A stretch of 57,238 bases of DNA from positions 1-57,238 of the forward strand of contig JAGWWH010000007.1 of NCBI GenBank assembly GCA_018970485.1, in the 5' to 3' direction. The number at the start of each line of letters is the position of its first letter. The stretch's first letter is position 1. This stretch comes from Pseudomonadota bacterium. GTDB taxonomy: Bacteria; Pseudomonadota; Alphaproteobacteria; Rickettsiales; UBA1997. Positions 7,568 through 16,144 of the stretch are shown here, in pieces. Position numbers and translations under genes: made by a program. The notes under the pieces are model-generated. The model made no database searches and was not told the DNA's origin. It saw only the letters and a list, made by a program, of their open reading frames with translations.

Positions 7568-8326
7568 ATGAAAGAATTTTTCAACGACAAAAACATCAAA
7601 TCGCTAAGTATAATTATTTTGGGAGGTTTGGTTTTTTTCCTCTTCACCCAAAGTTTTGTAGCGATTGCGGACATTAAAATCAGAGCAAAAGTAGCTAATG
7701 CGAGCAGCGTTCTAACTTTTCGTGGATCTGCAGAAATCGAGGCCAAACCCGATATTGTGAGCTTTAATATCACTATTCGCGAAAGCGAAAAAGATGTTGC
7801 CGTAGCACAACAAAAAATGACGGAGAAGAGCAATAAATTATTAGCTTTGTTGAAGGAAAAATCGGTGGAAAAGAAAGATATTCAGACCGCCGGTTACTCG
7901 ACAAATCCGCGCTATAATTATGAAGGGGAAAAGCAGGTACTGCAAGGCTACGAAGCGAGTCAGACTATTGTCGTAAAATTGCGTGACGTTGCGAAATCTG
8001 GAGAAGTTTTAAGCGGAATTTCCGCTCTAGAAATTGCCGAAGTAAATGGCCCAATTTTTGCCGTTGATGATGAAGATAAATTAAGGCTAGAGGCACAAGC
8101 GCAAGCAATCATCAAGGCTAAGGCTGAAGCAAAAATTACCGCAAAAAATCTCGGAATAAAATTGGGAAGAATTGTCCGATTTAACGAAGAGCTAAATCAC
8201 AATTTCGTAAAACCAATGATGATGGCGAGGGGTGTTGTTTCTAGCGAAGCGATGGATCCAGTGCAGATCGAGCCAGGTTCAAAAAAGGTTAGTTCGGTGG
8301 TGTTTGTGACTTACGAGATTGAGTAA
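7568..8326 (+). CDS. SIMPL (DUF541) domain envelope protein
   Basis: 252 residues: an N-terminal membrane anchor (about 12-35), then a SIMPL/DUF541 domain. The family pattern is plain: VLTFRGSAEIEAKPDIVSFNITI, a coiled helix (AQQKMTEKSNKLLALLK), DIQTAGYSTNPRY, and the AQAQAIIKAKAEAKITAKNLGIKLG helix. Members are periplasmic or outer-membrane associated and often linked to stress tolerance, but no reaction is established. Co-directional with the transglutaminase-like gene, 3 bases apart. Confidence 0.85.
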   Translation: MKEFFNDKNIKSLSIIILGGLVFFLFTQSFVAIADIKIRAKVANASSVLTFRGSAEIEAKPDIVSFNITIRESEKDVAVAQQKMTEKSNKLLALLKEKSVEKKDIQTAGYSTNPRYNYEGEKQVLQGYEASQTIVVKLRDVAKSGEVLSGISALEIAEVNGPIFAVDDEDKLRLEAQAQAIIKAKAEAKITAKNLGIKLGRIVRFNEELNHNFVKPMMMARGVVSSEAMDPVQIEPGSKKVSSVVFVTYEIE

Positions 8327-8333
8327 GGGAAAA

Positions 8334-8420
8334 ATGGATTGCCACGTCGCTTAACACTCCTCGCAATTACGAGTGGACTGCCTGTTCATCGCGTCATCGC
8401 GAGCGGAGCGCGGCGATCCA
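8334..8420. repeat. Degenerate inverted repeat pair (family B)
   Basis: An ATGGATTGCCACG-type arm (8334 onward) and a GTCATCGCGAGCGGAGCG-type arm (about 8392-8420) form a degraded version of the well-preserved inverted pair at 54495-54582. It fills the gap between the convergent SIMPL and transaldolase genes and may serve as a terminator hairpin. Confidence 0.7.
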
Positions 8421-8423
8421 GTT

Positions 8424-9089
8424 TTAGATTTTTTGCCCAGTCGAAGCCCAATCTTTCACGAAAGTTTCTAATCCTTTTTCTGTTAGCGGATGTGCAGCGA
8501 GTTGTTTCAAAACCTTGCCCGGGATAGTCGCCACATGTGCGCCCATTTTTGCGGCAGCAGTGATGTGGATTGGATGACGGATTGAAGCGACGAGAATTTC
8601 GGTTTTGAAAGCGGGATAATTTGAATAAATTTGGCAGATTTCTTCGATTAGAGAAAGTCCGTCCTGACCAATATCATCAAGCCTTCCCACGAATGGAGAA
8701 ACGAAAGTTGCGCCAGCTTTTGCAGCTAAAATTGCTTGAGCGGCGGAGAAGCAAAGGGTGACGTTTGTTTGAATTCCCTTGTCGGAAAAATATTTGCAAG
8801 CCTTGAGTCCGTCCATGGTTAAAGGCAATTTGATACAAACATGACCTTTTAAACCTTGGGCGATTTTGCTCAAGATTTCTCCTTCACGAACCATGTTTTC
8901 AAAATCAGTTGCAGCTACTTCAGCGCTGACTGGACCTGAAACTATCGAACAAATTTCCGCGATCACTTCCTTGAAATCGCGACCAGATTTTGCGATCAAA
9001 CTTGGATTTGTAGTGACGCCATCAAGCAACCCGTAAGCAGCTATTTCTTTGATTTCGGCGATTTCGGCAGAGTCGATAAAAAATTTCAT
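8424..9089 (-). CDS. tal: Transaldolase, small (TalC/FSA-like) type
   Basis: 221 residues, the length of subfamily-3 transaldolases. These move a dihydroxyacetone unit between sugar phosphates in the non-oxidative pentose phosphate pathway; close relatives act as fructose-6-phosphate aldolases. The N-terminus [13 protein letters not shown]...[14 protein letters not shown] is diagnostic, and the Schiff-base lysine is Lys87 in [18 protein letters not shown] and ATIPGKVL complete the barrel. It likely supplies ribose 5-phosphate in a reduced metabolism. Confidence 0.93.
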   Translation of the reverse strand: MKFFIDSAEIAEIKEIAAYGLLDGVTTNPSLIAKSGRDFKEVIAEICSIVSGPVSAEVAATDFENMVREGEILSKIAQGLKGHVCIKLPLTMDGLKACKYFSDKGIQTNVTLCFSAAQAILAAKAGATFVSPFVGRLDDIGQDGLSLIEEICQIYSNYPAFKTEILVASIRHPIHITAAAKMGAHVATIPGKVLKQLAAHPLTEKGLETFVKDWASTGQKI

Positions 9090-9164
9090 GGAAGTTTTGA
9101 AATTGAATTTTGGAAAAAGTAGGGTGCAAAAATAGTCGATTCAGATCTCTTAAATCAACAAATC

Positions 9165-11126
9165 ATGTCAGAAGTTTTTGCCCAAGTTTTATTGCCGCTA
9201 GCCTTGGACGAAGCCTTTACTTACAAGGCTGAAAACGAGATTAGAAATGGCGAAGTTGTTCAGGTTGAGTTTGGCAGAAAAAAAATTTGGGGCGTGGTTG
9301 TTTCGCTAAAAAAAGATGCGCCGGAAAATCTTGCTGAAGCAAAAATTAAAAAAATTCTCGAAGTAAATTCGCGGGTAAAATTCAGTCAAAATCAGTTGGA
9401 TTTTATTGAAGCAATAGCGAGCTACAACCTTGCCTCGCGTGGCTTGGTGCTGCGTGCCTTTATTGGAATTTTAAATTCTAACAAAACAAAAAAATCGCCA
9501 AAAAGCCTTGAGCAGAAAATTTCTCCGGAAAAATTTTTACTAAAAAAATTATCCAATAAGCAGCAAGAATGTCTCGACAAAATCGCTCTGGAATCAGGCG
9601 TGAGCTTGATTGATGGAGTTACTGGCTCGGGAAAAACAGAAATTTATTTTGCGCTGATTGCGCAAATTTTAGAAAAAAATCCAACTGCGCAGATTTTAAT
9701 TTTACTTCCCGAGATCGCTCTCACCTCGCAATTACTGCTGCGCTTTGAGGAACAATTTAAATTTAAACCTGCGCTTTGGCATTCAAAAATTTCGCCAAAA
9801 GAGCGTAGAGAAATTTTTTACGGCACTGTTGAAGGATCAGTTAAAGTCTTGATTGGAGCGCGTTCGGCCCTTCTTCTGCCTTTCAAAAATTTGCGGTTAA
9901 TGGTGATTGATGAAGAGCATGATTCATCTTTCAAACAGGAGGATGTTTTCAATTTTCATGCGCGCGACATGGCGATTGTTAAGGCCAATTTGGAAAAATT
10001 TCCGGTGATTTTATCTTCAGCAACGCCGGCGATTGAAACCTACGTAAACGCCACTTCAGGCAAGTACCAACATTTAATTTTAGAGCAAAAATTCGGCGCA
10101 AAAAATGAAATTGAATTGATCGATTTGCGTCGTGAAAAATTGCCGAGCGGACAATTTATTTCGCAGAAACTACGCGCAGAAATAACCCAAAATTTGTTAC
10201 AAAAAAAGCAGACGATGCTTTTTTTAAATCGCCGCGGATACGCGCCGGTAACGCTTTGCAAGGATTGTGGGAAAAAATATGATTGCGCAGATTGTGATTT
10301 TCACCTCGTGCTGCACAAATCAAAAAATCAGCTTATTTGTCACCACTGCGGCCATCACGAAAAGCCAACGCCGGAATGTAAATTTTGTGGCGAAAAAGAT
10401 AGTTTGATCGGCCTTGGAGCTGGTGTGGAGAAGTTGGCTGAAGAAGTGAGAAATATTTTTCCCGAGGCACGAATTGCTTTGGTTACCAGCGATAATGTCA
10501 CAAGTTTTTCTGATGTTGATGAGTTGGTTGAGAAAATTTTAAGCCGCGAAATCGATGTAATTATTGGCACGCAAATGATCACGAAAGGCCACGATTTTCC
10601 TGATCTGAGCTTGGTTGGAATTGTTGATGCTGATGGCTTGCTTTATTCTTCTGAACTACGTGCGCTTGAAAAAGCTTACCAGATTTTAACACAAGTTATT
10701 GGCCGCGCCGGCAGACGTAGCGAGCAAGGAAGAGTGATGATTCAAACTTACAATCCGGAGAATTTTTTATTCGGTCAGTTGATAAAAAATGATAAAAAAT
10801 CTTTTTACGATTTTGAAATCAAGAATCGTCAAACCCTTGATCTTCCTCCATTTGCAAGGATTGCTAAGTTTGAGGTGAGTTCTTTTTCGGAGAGTGAAGC
10901 GAAAAATTTTGCGAAAAAATTAATCAAAAATTTTCCGCTCAGCGAAAAAATTGAAATCTTCGGACCAGCGCCAGCGCCGCTGCAACGCCTAAAGAATCGT
11001 CACCATTTTTTAGTAAATTTGAAAACTCAGCGCAAAATTAATTTACAAAAATTAGTTTCTGATGTGATGCGAAGTCTAGAAATACCAAATTCAATTCGTG
11101 TCAGAATTGACGTCGATCCACTTTAA
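9165..11126 (+). CDS. priA: Primosomal helicase PriA
   Basis: 653 residues; restarts stalled replication forks by loading the replicative helicase. It has the N-terminal 3'-end-binding domain (about 1-105), helicase motif I GVTGSGKTE (about 151-159), motif II DEEH (249-252), and a zinc-binding insertion with four CxxC-type pairs (about 365-408: CKDC, CADC, CHHC, CKFC). Later come helicase motifs including GTQMITKGHDFPDL and QVIGRAGR. All look intact. A small secreted protein gene follows 11 bases later. Confidence 0.95.
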   Translation: MSEVFAQVLLPLALDEAFTYKAENEIRNGEVVQVEFGRKKIWGVVVSLKKDAPENLAEAKIKKILEVNSRVKFSQNQLDFIEAIASYNLASRGLVLRAFIGILNSNKTKKSPKSLEQKISPEKFLLKKLSNKQQECLDKIALESGVSLIDGVTGSGKTEIYFALIAQILEKNPTAQILILLPEIALTSQLLLRFEEQFKFKPALWHSKISPKERREIFYGTVEGSVKVLIGARSALLLPFKNLRLMVIDEEHDSSFKQEDVFNFHARDMAIVKANLEKFPVILSSATPAIETYVNATSGKYQHLILEQKFGAKNEIELIDLRREKLPSGQFISQKLRAEITQNLLQKKQTMLFLNRRGYAPVTLCKDCGKKYDCADCDFHLVLHKSKNQLICHHCGHHEKPTPECKFCGEKDSLIGLGAGVEKLAEEVRNIFPEARIALVTSDNVTSFSDVDELVEKILSREIDVIIGTQMITKGHDFPDLSLVGIVDADGLLYSSELRALEKAYQILTQVIGRAGRRSEQGRVMIQTYNPENFLFGQLIKNDKKSFYDFEIKNRQTLDLPPFARIAKFEVSSFSESEAKNFAKKLIKNFPLSEKIEIFGPAPAPLQRLKNRHHFLVNLKTQRKINLQKLVSDVMRSLEIPNSIRVRIDVDPL

Positions 11127-11137
11127 TTTTTTTTCCA

Positions 11138-11674
11138 ATGAAAATTTTTCAAATTCTCTTTTTAGTTTTTTTATCAACAGCTGCTGCGGCGCAAGGAATA
11201 GATCAGATCGCTCTTAATTCCGTGGTTCAACAAATCGCCACTGGCTCTGGTCCTGTAACCAAAGCTGAATATGACAAGTTTTGGCAACAGCTCGGAGTCA
11301 ATAGATCTGAAGATAAAGCCAAAATGATCGGGGTCATGAAGCAAAGATTTGTTTTGGCCCAAGAATATCAAAGAGAGGTTTGGATTTGTGCCGAACAAGC
11401 ATGGAATTCTCACGTAGTTCCGAGATGTGAAAATGCGCAAAGCAAGTTGGGATCATTAAAAGCCGATTTAGAAAAAACCGATTCTTCAGGCGCTCTCAGT
11501 CCGCTTGAAGATTATTCCAATAATTTACTCGAAGCTGCTGCGAAACGTGGATCGATACAAAATCCAAATGGCGCCGGCCAAGTGAATGTCTCGCTCGAGA
11601 TGATTAAATCGACCAGAGAAGGATTGGATAAAATGTTGGTGAGATTTTCGCAGGTTCTTAGGCCGAATTATTAA
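11138..11674 (+). CDS. Secreted alpha-helical protein of unknown function
   Basis: 178 residues beginning with a Sec signal peptide (MKIFQILFLVFLSTAAAAQG), so exported. The mature part is mostly alpha-helical, with two cysteines (in EVWICAEQ and VPRCENAQ) spaced to allow a disulfide. No known domain was recognised. It sits 11 bases after priA on the same strand and is probably co-transcribed with it. Confidence 0.65.
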   Translation: MKIFQILFLVFLSTAAAAQGIDQIALNSVVQQIATGSGPVTKAEYDKFWQQLGVNRSEDKAKMIGVMKQRFVLAQEYQREVWICAEQAWNSHVVPRCENAQSKLGSLKADLEKTDSSGALSPLEDYSNNLLEAAAKRGSIQNPNGAGQVNVSLEMIKSTREGLDKMLVRFSQVLRPNY

Positions 11675-11847
11675 CCCTAAGTTTGTTGGCGGTTCGTACT
11701 GGATGATTGGTGGACTTGGGCGGATGGCGCGCATCGGCGCTTACAATCTTTTAATTTTTTCCAACCTCACTTCGTTCGCTCAGAAAATCTAAAAAGATTG
11801 TCGAACCGTATTTGTTTGTCGGCGGTTCGTGCTGGAAAAGCTGGGAT
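11675..11847. other. Intergenic stretch downstream of tRNA-Lys
   Basis: No gene is seen between the secreted-protein stop and the tRNA. It holds the partial tRNA copy (11685-11725) and an inverted repeat, ACAATCTTTT (11743-11752) with AAAAGATTGT (11792-11801). An 11-base GTCGGCGGTTC (11818-11828) is an inverted copy of the tRNA T-arm bases at 11868-11878. One of these hairpins may process or terminate the tRNA transcript. Confidence 0.6.
11685..11725 (-). repeat. Partial copy of the tRNA-Lys 3' end and trailer
   Basis: This stretch repeats the pattern found at 11818-11865: GGCGGTTCGT, a short spacer, then GATTGGTGGACTTGGGCGGAT, which on the minus strand is the acceptor 3' strand, CCA and part of the T-arm of the adjacent tRNA. 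The rest of the tRNA is absent. It looks like a remnant of a duplicated tRNA end. Confidence 0.7.
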
Positions 11848-11923
11848 TGGTGGACTTGGGCGGATTCGAACCGCCGACCTACTGATTAAGAGTCAGCTGC
11901 TCTACCAACTGAGCTACAAGTCC
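11848..11923 (-). tRNA. tRNA-Lys (anticodon CTT)
   Basis: A 76-base cloverleaf, CCA encoded, read on the minus strand. Acceptor stem GGACTTG/CAAGTCC, D-arm GCTC...GAGC with AGTTGGTA loop, anticodon stem GCTGA/TCAGT around the loop CTCTTAA, T-arm GGCGG-TTCGAAT-CCGCC. The loop places CTT at positions 34-36, reading the lysine codon AAG. Confidence 0.95.
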
Positions 11924-11948
11924 GTATATTTTGAATCTTACTCTCCGC

Positions 11949-12059
11949 GTCATTGCGAGCGAAGCGTGGCAATCCATTCCATCTGTATTCGCGATCAGTG
12001 ATCGGATCGTCACGTTACTCATGCTCTTCGCGATGACGTTTAAAGTCTCAGATGGAATG
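11949..12059. repeat. Family B repeat with a second inverted arm
   Basis: GTCATTGCGAGCGAAGCG begins a 29-base family B copy (11949-11977) almost identical to that at 54554-54582. CATTCCATCTG (11975-11985) is matched by CAGATGGAATG (12049-12059), making a roughly 110-base structure between the tRNA gene and the ABC-F gene. Nothing coding was seen in it. Confidence 0.8.
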
Positions 12060-12078
12060 ACAAAAGTAGTACAGAATC

Positions 12079-13569
12079 CTAATGATCTTTCCAACCGACT
12101 CTCTTCAGGAAGAACTCGTAAGAATCTTCAAAAGTGAAAGTTTTATTATCGTCGAAAATGATCAATTTATTGGCGATTTGACCAAGGAAATGTTCGTCAT
12201 GCGTCACCGTTACCACGGCGCCTTCAAAACTTTTGATCGCTTCGAGAAGAGAGTCGCAGGATTCCATATCCAAGTGGTTTGTTGGTTCATCAAGAAGAAG
12301 TAAATTCGCGCCTTTGAGCAAAATTTTTCCAAGCATCACGCGCGATTTTTCGCCGCCAGAAAGCACGCCAATTTTCTTATTCGAAAGATCGTTAGAAAAC
12401 ATCATGTTGCTGCAAACCTGACGCACTCTGTTTTGAGTAAGTTTTTCGTCGACCTTCTGCAGCTCTTCGTAAACTGAACGATTATTATCGAGACGATCGA
12501 TATTCATCTGGCCGAAATAGCCGATTTCAGTTTTGCCATTAACTTTGATATTGCCGTGAACTGGCTTGTTGTCTTGCGTTAGGAGTTTGAGCAAGGTTGA
12601 TTTACCTTTGCCGTTTTTTCCGATTACACAAATTTTGTCGCCGTTGGCGATGTTGAAGGAAAGATTTTTAATGAGCAGATGTTCGGGATTATATCCGAAA
12701 GACAAAGCCTCCGCCTCAACCATGTTTTCTTTGCTGGTGTAAGGATTGTGATTAAACTCAAAATCCAGCGTTTGCACATGCACCAATTTTTCTTTGACGT
12801 CTTGCTTCTCAAGCATCTTAACTCTTGACTGCACGCGGCTCGCTTGGCTTGCTTTTGATCCGAAGCGATCAATCCATTCCTGAGTTTTTTGTCTTTGTTT
12901 ATCTTCGTTGATGCGAGTTTTTTCGTAAATTTCTTCTTCGAGCGCAATTTTTTCGCGCACACCTTGCGTGTTGCCAGGAACTTTTTTGAAAGAATTTCTG
13001 TGAATGAGAAGTGTGTGCGTGATCACGCTATCCATGAAGCCGCGATCATGCGTGATGAGAATTATTTCGCCGTCCCATTCGCGCAAAAATTCTTTGAGCC
13101 AGCGGATTGAGTGAATGTCGAGATAGTTAGTTGGTTCGTCGAGCAAGAGCATTTGTGGCTCCATCAACAGCAATTTTGCTAAGTTTAATTTTACTTGATA
13201 ACCGCCGGAGAATTTTTTTGGATCTTTGTAGAGGTCGTCGTAAGTAAAGCCGAGGCCGTATAAAATATTTTCACCTTTCCAGCCTTCATGCTCGCGATCT
13301 TCGGGAAGGATCGAACAAATTTCTTCGAGAACTGTTTCGTGCGTGAAGTGAATATGTTGCTCCAAGTGACCAATTCTGTAGCCGCGCGGAATTTCAACCG
13401 CGCCAGAATCCGGCTCAAGTTGCTTTAAAATTAATTTGAGGAAAGTCGATTTTCCGCTGCCGTTGCGTCCGATAAGACCAACTTTTTCGCGCGCGTTAAT
13501 AATGAAATTTCCTTCCGAAAAAACCTCGCGGCCGGAAAAGGAAATGGATAAGTCTTTGGCTCGAATCAT
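12079..13569 (-). CDS. ABC-F family ATPase
   Basis: 496 residues with two ABC nucleotide-binding domains and no membrane segments, the ABC-F (translation factor/antibiotic protection) layout. Walker A GRNGSGKS (about 35-42) and GKNGKGKS (about 320) are paired with signature motifs FSGGYQVK and LSGGEKSR and Walker B LLLLDEPTN, seen twice. The linker between domains (about 200-260) is charged and helical, as in factors that reach into the ribosomal E site. It is closest in appearance to the YheS/YbiT/Uup group; the exact member cannot be named. Confidence 0.9.
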   Translation of the reverse strand: MIRAKDLSISFSGREVFSEGNFIINAREKVGLIGRNGSGKSTFLKLILKQLEPDSGAVEIPRGYRIGHLEQHIHFTHETVLEEICSILPEDREHEGWKGENILYGLGFTYDDLYKDPKKFSGGYQVKLNLAKLLLMEPQMLLLDEPTNYLDIHSIRWLKEFLREWDGEIILITHDRGFMDSVITHTLLIHRNSFKKVPGNTQGVREKIALEEEIYEKTRINEDKQRQKTQEWIDRFGSKASQASRVQSRVKMLEKQDVKEKLVHVQTLDFEFNHNPYTSKENMVEAEALSFGYNPEHLLIKNLSFNIANGDKICVIGKNGKGKSTLLKLLTQDNKPVHGNIKVNGKTEIGYFGQMNIDRLDNNRSVYEELQKVDEKLTQNRVRQVCSNMMFSNDLSNKKIGVLSGGEKSRVMLGKILLKGANLLLLDEPTNHLDMESCDSLLEAIKSFEGAVVTVTHDEHFLGQIANKLIIFDDNKTFTFEDSYEFFLKRVGWKDH

Positions 13570-13758
13570 TTAGAATTTAGAAAATATGACGAATATAAAA
13601 GCAGCTTAGAACCTTATTTCTGAAGGGTTGCGGGATTTTTGGTAGTTTCAAATCATAATTTAACTCTTTTCCAGTTGCAATAAATGATGCGCTACAGCCT
13701 TATTATTGGCGGCTCTAAATCACTTAGAGTTTTTGCTTAAACAATTTTAGGAGGAGTG
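13570..13758. other. Divergent intergenic region, ABC-F / ankyrin gene
   Basis: A 189-base AT-rich spacer holding the promoters of two divergent genes. CTCTAA...TTAGAG followed by five T (13713-13734) is a small terminator-like hairpin just upstream of the ankyrin gene. A strong Shine-Dalgarno AGGAGG lies at 13749-13754. Confidence 0.5.
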
Positions 13759-14523
13759 ATGGGTGGAGCAGCTAGTAGTTTTCTTGGTAGAACAGACGTC
13801 GGCCAGCTATGTTATGCGGTGATCGATCAGGATTTAGAACGGGTTATGAAGGCAATCCAAAACATTAGGGGTGACGAAAATTACACTAGAGACGTTCTCG
13901 ATACCGAAAGCACTCTTGATTCGCCATTGTTTGTATCATCTCGACTTGGTCAAAATGGCGAAGAGGTGGCAATTTATTTTAATTCTCCGACGAATTGGAG
14001 CGAAGAAGATGATACTTCTTATCCCCTTGCCATGACAGCCCTGCAGCATGCTATTTTTGCCAGCGAGGGAGAGAATGGAGTCAGGATATGTCGACATCTG
14101 TTGCAAGAAGGGCTTAATCCAGACGTGATAAATATGCACGGATGGACATCCCTACATTTTGCCTGCATGCTTGGTGATTTTGAAGCGGTAAAATTGTTGC
14201 TCGAACATGGTGCGAATCTGTATGTGGAAACCACAAAGAATGTGGAAATAAATCTTTCGGAGAATCCTGTGCTTATTACCAAGTGCTCTACGGCCAGCGA
14301 TATTATTGAGGTTCTGATGGAGTCTTTATTGCAAGAGAAAGACAGAGGGATCGGCGCAGATCAGAGCGAAGAAGAAAAAGCTGTGCTGCTAAATTTAAGT
14401 CGGATAGGGATGTTGCTAAAAATTAAAAGAGAGACGCCTAAACAAGCCACAGAAGCCTTAGGGGTGGAGCAGGTTGTTCTCGGGTCAAGAGGAGGAGGGA
14501 AAGAAAGAAGTTCTTCTCGCTAA
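13759..14523 (+). CDS. Ankyrin-repeat protein
   Basis: 254 residues. Two or three ankyrin-type repeats are visible at about 85-155, clearest in GWTSLHFACMLGDFEAVKLLLEHGANLYVE and before it in MTALQHAIFASEGENGVRICRHLLQEGLNPDV. The flanks match nothing I know; the C-terminus is charged and ends in an RGGGKERSSSR tail. No signal peptide. The start is ATG at 13759 with AGGAGG four bases upstream; a GTG at 13756 is too close to that site. Ankyrin proteins in host-associated bacteria are often secreted effectors, but nothing here proves export. It overlaps the nuoE stop by 4 bases. Confidence 0.75.
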   Translation: MGGAASSFLGRTDVGQLCYAVIDQDLERVMKAIQNIRGDENYTRDVLDTESTLDSPLFVSSRLGQNGEEVAIYFNSPTNWSEEDDTSYPLAMTALQHAIFASEGENGVRICRHLLQEGLNPDVINMHGWTSLHFACMLGDFEAVKLLLEHGANLYVETTKNVEINLSENPVLITKCSTASDIIEVLMESLLQEKDRGIGADQSEEEKAVLLNLSRIGMLLKIKRETPKQATEALGVEQVVLGSRGGGKERSSSR

Positions 14524-15056
14524 ACAGCTGCCGAACATTGTCTGCCGATCTGAGAACCGACTTTGAAAGCCTTGCCGGCCTTTAATTCATCCAGGATTTT
14601 GAGGAAATTTTCTGAGGTTAAATCTTCGGCGAAATCATCGTTGATTTGCACTACTGGCGCATTGACGCAAGCACCCAAACACTCAACTTCTTTCAAAGTG
14701 AAAAGCCCGTCAGCTGAGGTTGCGTCCATTTCGATTCCGAGTTTTTCTTTGCAGTCTTTAATGATTTGATCGATGCCGCGAAGCATGCAGGGTGTGGTGC
14801 GGCAGAATTGGAGTAAATATTTTCCGACTGGTTTCAAGTTGTACATGGTGTAAAAACTGGCGACTTCGTAAACTTTGATCTCAGGCATTTCTAAAGTTTC
14901 AGCGACGCAGGCAATCACATCTTTCGAAATCCAATTTGCGTTCTGGCGCTGTGCCAAATCTAACAAAGGCATCACCGCAGATTTTTTTCTTTCAGCCGGA
15001 TATTTGGCTAAAATTTTTTGAACTTGTTTTTGGTTTTCGTCGTTGAACTTGAACAT
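14520..15056 (-). CDS. nuoE: NADH-quinone oxidoreductase subunit E
   Basis: 178 residues, the 24-kDa thioredoxin-like subunit of complex I. The 2Fe-2S ligands are Cys85, Cys90 (CRTTPC) and Cys126, Cys130 (CLGAC). YEVASFYTMYNLKPVGKY is the family core. It carries electrons in the NADH dehydrogenase arm (N1a cluster). Unusually it is the last gene of a bc1 operon, 1 base after petC, and no other nuo gene is in this window. Confidence 0.94.
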   Translation of the reverse strand: MFKFNDENQKQVQKILAKYPAERKKSAVMPLLDLAQRQNANWISKDVIACVAETLEMPEIKVYEVASFYTMYNLKPVGKYLLQFCRTTPCMLRGIDQIIKDCKEKLGIEMDATSADGLFTLKEVECLGACVNAPVVQINDDFAEDLTSENFLKILDELKAGKAFKVGSQIGRQCSAAV

Positions 15057-15057
15057 G

Positions 15058-15840
15058 TTATTTTACTCGTTTCCAAACCGCTTTTTTCGCGGCGAGGAGA
15101 ATTACAAAAAGAATACCAAGGAAGAGCATTGTGCGAACGCCCATTTTTTTTCTTACTTCAGTTTCTGGTTCTGCGGCCCATTGCAAGAAATTGGTAACGT
15201 CGATCACCATTTGCTCTTTGGTGGCATAAGTGCCGTCGCGATAATCAATTTGGCCATCATCGGTGATTGGAGCTGGCATTGAGATTTGGCGACCTTCGAA
15301 ATAAGGGTTGTAGCTTTTGCCTTGAGTCATCGGGAACTCTTCAGGTACATCAACAAAGCCAGTGAGTAGCGAATAAACGTAATTTGCACCGTCGTGACGA
15401 GCCTTAACAATCAAAGATAAATCCGGCGGATAAGCGCCACCATTAGATGAGCGCGCTGCTTGTTCGTTAGCGTAGGGGCCAACAAATTTGTCAGAAGGCA
15501 AACCAGGGCGATCAAACATTTCGCCGTCATCATTTGGGCCGTCAGAAACTAGAACCTCGGAAGCGATTTGTTTTACTTCTTCTTCAGAAAATCCAAGCGC
15601 AGTGAGGTTGCGATAAGAGACTCTTTGTAAGCTATGACAAGCGGAGCAGATTTCTTTGTAAACTTGATAGCCGCGTTGCGCGGAAGCGCGATCGACTGAG
15701 CCAAAAATTCCGTCAAATTCCCACTTCATCTGTTTTGGATGATGGGCCGTGGTATCGATCACGCCTGCTTCAGCAACATTCTCACTGTTAGCTAAAGCCA
15801 AATTTGGAATTAGTAAAAGAGCTAGGAGAAACTTTTTCAT
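15058..15840 (-). CDS. petC: Cytochrome c1 of the bc1 complex
   Basis: 260 residues: signal peptide (MKKFLLALLLIPNLALA), a heme c site CSACH at 65-69, the distal Met ligand in ISMPAPI, the PPDLS motif, and a single C-terminal membrane anchor (about 235-255) ending in basic residues. It passes electrons from the Rieske protein to cytochrome c in the periplasm. It follows an alkyltransferase gene by 1 base and precedes nuoE by 1 base, so all are probably on one mRNA with petA and petB. Confidence 0.95.
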   Translation of the reverse strand: MKKFLLALLLIPNLALANSENVAEAGVIDTTAHHPKQMKWEFDGIFGSVDRASAQRGYQVYKEICSACHSLQRVSYRNLTALGFSEEEVKQIASEVLVSDGPNDDGEMFDRPGLPSDKFVGPYANEQAARSSNGGAYPPDLSLIVKARHDGANYVYSLLTGFVDVPEEFPMTQGKSYNPYFEGRQISMPAPITDDGQIDYRDGTYATKEQMVIDVTNFLQWAAEPETEVRKKMGVRTMLFLGILFVILLAAKKAVWKRVK

Positions 15841-15841
15841 T

Positions 15842-16144
15842 TTAGAATTTGTAAAATTTCTTGTCGAAATCGACGACTTTGCCGTCAGAAATTTTCACGC
15901 CTTCTTTGGCGAGAATTTCAATTTTTTTTGGAAGACCAAAAGCATATCCGCCAAGTCCGCCGTCACTTCTAACGACGCGATGACAAGGAGTTTTTGGAGC
16001 ATTTGGATTAGCACCAACTATTTGTCCGACAGCGCGGTAGCCTTTTGTTTTTAATTTTTGTGCCAGTTCTTTGTAAGTCGTCACGCGACCTTTTGGGATC
16101 TGGCTTAGAAGCTCGTAAAGTTTTTGAGAATTAATGCTGTCCAT
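15842..16144 (-). CDS. MGMT-like DNA alkyltransferase domain protein
   Basis: 100 residues covering only the C-terminal DNA-binding/active domain of O6-alkylguanine-DNA alkyltransferases. The helix-turn-helix region ([25 protein letters not shown]) and the reactive-cysteine motif PCHRVV (Cys54) are present, unlike Atl proteins, where a tryptophan usually replaces the cysteine. It may repair alkylated guanine or only flag it. Start at 16144 gives the natural N-terminus [14 protein letters not shown] longer reading would run into petB. It overlaps the petB 3' end by 14 bases and sits inside the bc1 operon. Confidence 0.85.
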   Translation of the reverse strand: MDSINSQKLYELLSQIPKGRVTTYKELAQKLKTKGYRAVGQIVGANPNAPKTPCHRVVRSDGGLGGYAFGLPKKIEILAKEGVKISDGKVVDFDKKFYKF

